Source: Candidatus Izemoplasma sp.
GTDB lineage: Bacteria > Bacillota_I > Bacilli_A > Izemoplasmatales > Izemoplasmataceae
Length of the DNA stretch: 15,034 nt
Assembly (NCBI GenBank): GCA_029939615.1
Contig: JAOZSP010000021.1
Location: forward strand, 1 to 15,034
Direction of reading: 5' to 3'
The translations under genes were made by a program, and so were the position numbers. A model generated the notes under the pieces. That model did not search any database, was not told the origin of the DNA, and worked only from the letters and a program-made list of their open reading frames with translations. Shown one piece after another: positions 13,717 through 15,034 of this stretch; positions within the stretch are counted from its first letter, which is position 1; every line of letters begins with the position of its first letter.

Positions 13717-15034
13717 CTATTTGCTAAGTTGAAAAATTGCTTCCATATATATTGCTGTTGATTTTAATAAATCTTCTACAAAAATGTATTCATCAATTTG
13801 ATGAGCAGTATCTTTTCTTCCTGGCATATTAGGACCAAATGCAACAGCTTTTTTTAAGTTTCTTGAGTAGGTACCACCACCGATGGTAATTGGTTCATTT
13901 ACTGTATCACCTGTATATTTAACATATGCTTGATATAGTGTTTTTACTAATTCATCATCTTTAGATACATAATGAACTGGTATATCGGTACTTATCTTGT
14001 ATTTAAAGTGGTACTTCTTAACACTTGCTAATAGATTGATTTTTGCACTTTCTTTATCCCAACCTTTTGGATAACGACAATTAACACCAATTTTAAATTG
14101 ATTTCTTTCATAATGGTAAACAGCTGGGTTAATTGTGAATTCTTTCATTTCGTTGTCGTAATGATCGATATTTAATTTTTCACCTAAATGATCAAAAGTA
14201 AGAAAATCTATAATATATTTTATAAAATTATTATCAATATGTTGATTCAAGAATTCAGCTAAAATAAATGCAGCGTTAATTCCTAAATTAGGTTGCATAG
14301 CATGAGCTCTTTTACCATGAACTATATATTTATCTCTTATGATTTCACCTTTTAGTCCATTAAAAGATAAATACTGAAGAAACTTTTCTTTTAAATCAAC
14401 ACGTAAAGTACACTCCGCATAATCAGGAACAACATTATAACGATCCCCGGCTTTAAAAGCTATTAATTTAGAATCAGTAGTTTTACCTGTAATATCAAAC
14501 GATAAAATTCCTTTTTCACCATATATTAGTGGAAAAGCAGCGTCAGGAGCAAATCCAATATTAGGCATTTCTTCTGTCTTAAAATATTCTTCAACACCAC
14601 GCCACTCTGTTTCTTCATCAGTACCTAAAATAATTCTAACTCTTTTCTTTGGTACAAATCCAATAGCTTTCAACATTTTCAAAGCATAATAAGCCGCCAT
14701 TGTCGGTCCCTTATCATCGCCAGAACCTCTAGCATATAACTTTCCATCTTTAATGATAGGATTAAAAGGTGGATTACTCCATCCTTCTCCTACAGGAACG
14801 ACATCTAAATGACATAAAATTCCTAAAATTTCTTTACCGCTACCATACTCAATATGTGCAGCATAATTATTTATGTTTTTTGTAATAAATCCATCATTCT
14901 TAGCTAAATCAATCATATAATGCAAACTATCATTAATAGCTTTCCCAAATGGTGTTTCACTACTAGGATCAAATTTATCTAAAACACTAGGAATTCTCAA
15001 TAATTCCATGGTTTTCCCCATTATTTCTTCTTTA
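13717..15034 (-). CDS. pepV: PepV-type M20 dipeptidase (N-terminus beyond window)
   Basis: PepV is a zinc metallopeptidase of clan MH that cleaves dipeptides in the cytoplasm. The frame stays open to the right edge (K-E-E-I before the first visible Met), and the ATG at 15021 has no Shine-Dalgarno sequence. PepV proteins carry about 20 more residues before LLRIPSV, so I treat the gene as truncated by the window, with 438 codons visible of roughly 460. Counting from the Met at 15021, metal ligands are H71 and D73 (CHLDVVP), bridging D102 (GSGDDKG), catalytic E136 with E137 (GTDEETEW), D160 (FAPDAAFP), and the C-terminal His in KDTAHQIDEY. The lid domain lies between about 180 and 380. It ends on TAG five bases before the inverted repeat that probably terminates it. 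Confidence 0.93.
   Translation of the reverse strand, partial: KEEIMGKTMELLRIPSVLDKFDPSSETPFGKAINDSLHYMIDLAKNDGFITKNINNYAAHIEYGSGKEILGILCHLDVVPVGEGWSNPPFNPIIKDGKLYARGSGDDKGPTMAAYYALKMLKAIGFVPKKRVRIILGTDEETEWRGVEEYFKTEEMPNIGFAPDAAFPLIYGEKGILSFDITGKTTDSKLIAFKAGDRYNVVPDYAECTLRVDLKEKFLQYLSFNGLKGEIIRDKYIVHGKRAHAMQPNLGINAAFILAEFLNQHIDNNFIKYIIDFLTFDHLGEKLNIDHYDNEMKEFTINPAVYHYERNQFKIGVNCRYPKGWDKESAKINLLASVKKYHFKYKISTDIPVHYVSKDDELVKTLYQAYVKYTGDTVNEPITIGGGTYSRNLKKAVAFGPNMPGRKDTAHQIDEYIFVEDLLKSTAIYMEAIFQLSK

Noticed and set aside
1..15034. Use of TGA as tryptophan (mycoplasma code 4).
   Set aside because: Trp residues are encoded by TGG, no gene requires an internal TGA, and coaX ends on TGA just before its terminator. 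The coaX case alone is not decisive, because TAA follows two codons later.
1..15034. Mobile elements, CRISPR arrays, defence genes, tRNA or rRNA.
   Set aside because: Every stretch over about 100 bases is covered by a recognisable housekeeping gene or the one hypothetical gene, and no direct-repeat array, transposase or RNA-gene pattern was seen.

Overview
The window is a gene-dense, AT-rich (roughly 30 % GC by eye) stretch of bacterial chromosome. All 15 protein genes lie on the minus strand with little spacing, so the region reads from right to left. Gene content and order (pepV, trmB with an M42 peptidase, polA-mutM-coaE-dnaB-dnaI) resemble the corresponding part of the Bacillus chromosome as I remember it. 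DnaI and DnaB are Firmicute-type helicase loaders. TGG encodes Trp, no gene needs TGA as Trp, and coaX ends on TGA, so the standard bacterial code is used. Together with the low GC this suggests a Bacillota or deep-branching, mollicute-related free-living lineage (Haloplasma- or Izemoplasma-like) rather than a reduced mycoplasma, because full-length PolA and a c-di-GMP protein are present. This placement is inference.

Layout, in transcription order. (1) 15034-13717: pepV dipeptidase, whose N-terminus lies outside the window. (2) 13716-13620: a 12-bp inverted repeat that looks like the pepV terminator and carries the next operon's promoter in its loop. (3) 13619-8283: an apparent operon of a PAS-PAS-PAS-GGDEF-HD-GYP protein, trmB, an M42 aminopeptidase, an ECF transporter S component and coaX, closed by a UUCG-loop terminator. 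(4) 8222-7905: acpP alone, with a consensus promoter and its own terminator. (5) 7885-3031: polA, a CDF metal transporter, a nitroreductase and mutM, starting from an extended -10 promoter. (6) 2985-1: coaE, an unrecognised 121-aa gene, dnaB and dnaI (C-terminus outside the window), again from an extended -10 promoter.

Two themes recur. One is coenzyme A and acyl carrier: a putative pantothenate S component, type III pantothenate kinase, dephospho-CoA kinase and acyl carrier protein. The other is DNA replication and repair: Pol I, Fpg/MutM, DnaB and DnaI. No mobile element, CRISPR array, rRNA or tRNA was seen, and no gap exceeds 300 bases. I found no convincing new multi-gene system. The points most worth a second look are the unidentified gene between coaE and dnaB, the promoter inside a terminator loop at 13639-13711, the c-di-GMP gene heading a housekeeping operon, the GC-rich hairpin before the S-component gene, and changed motif residues in CoaX, the CDF transporter and DnaI.
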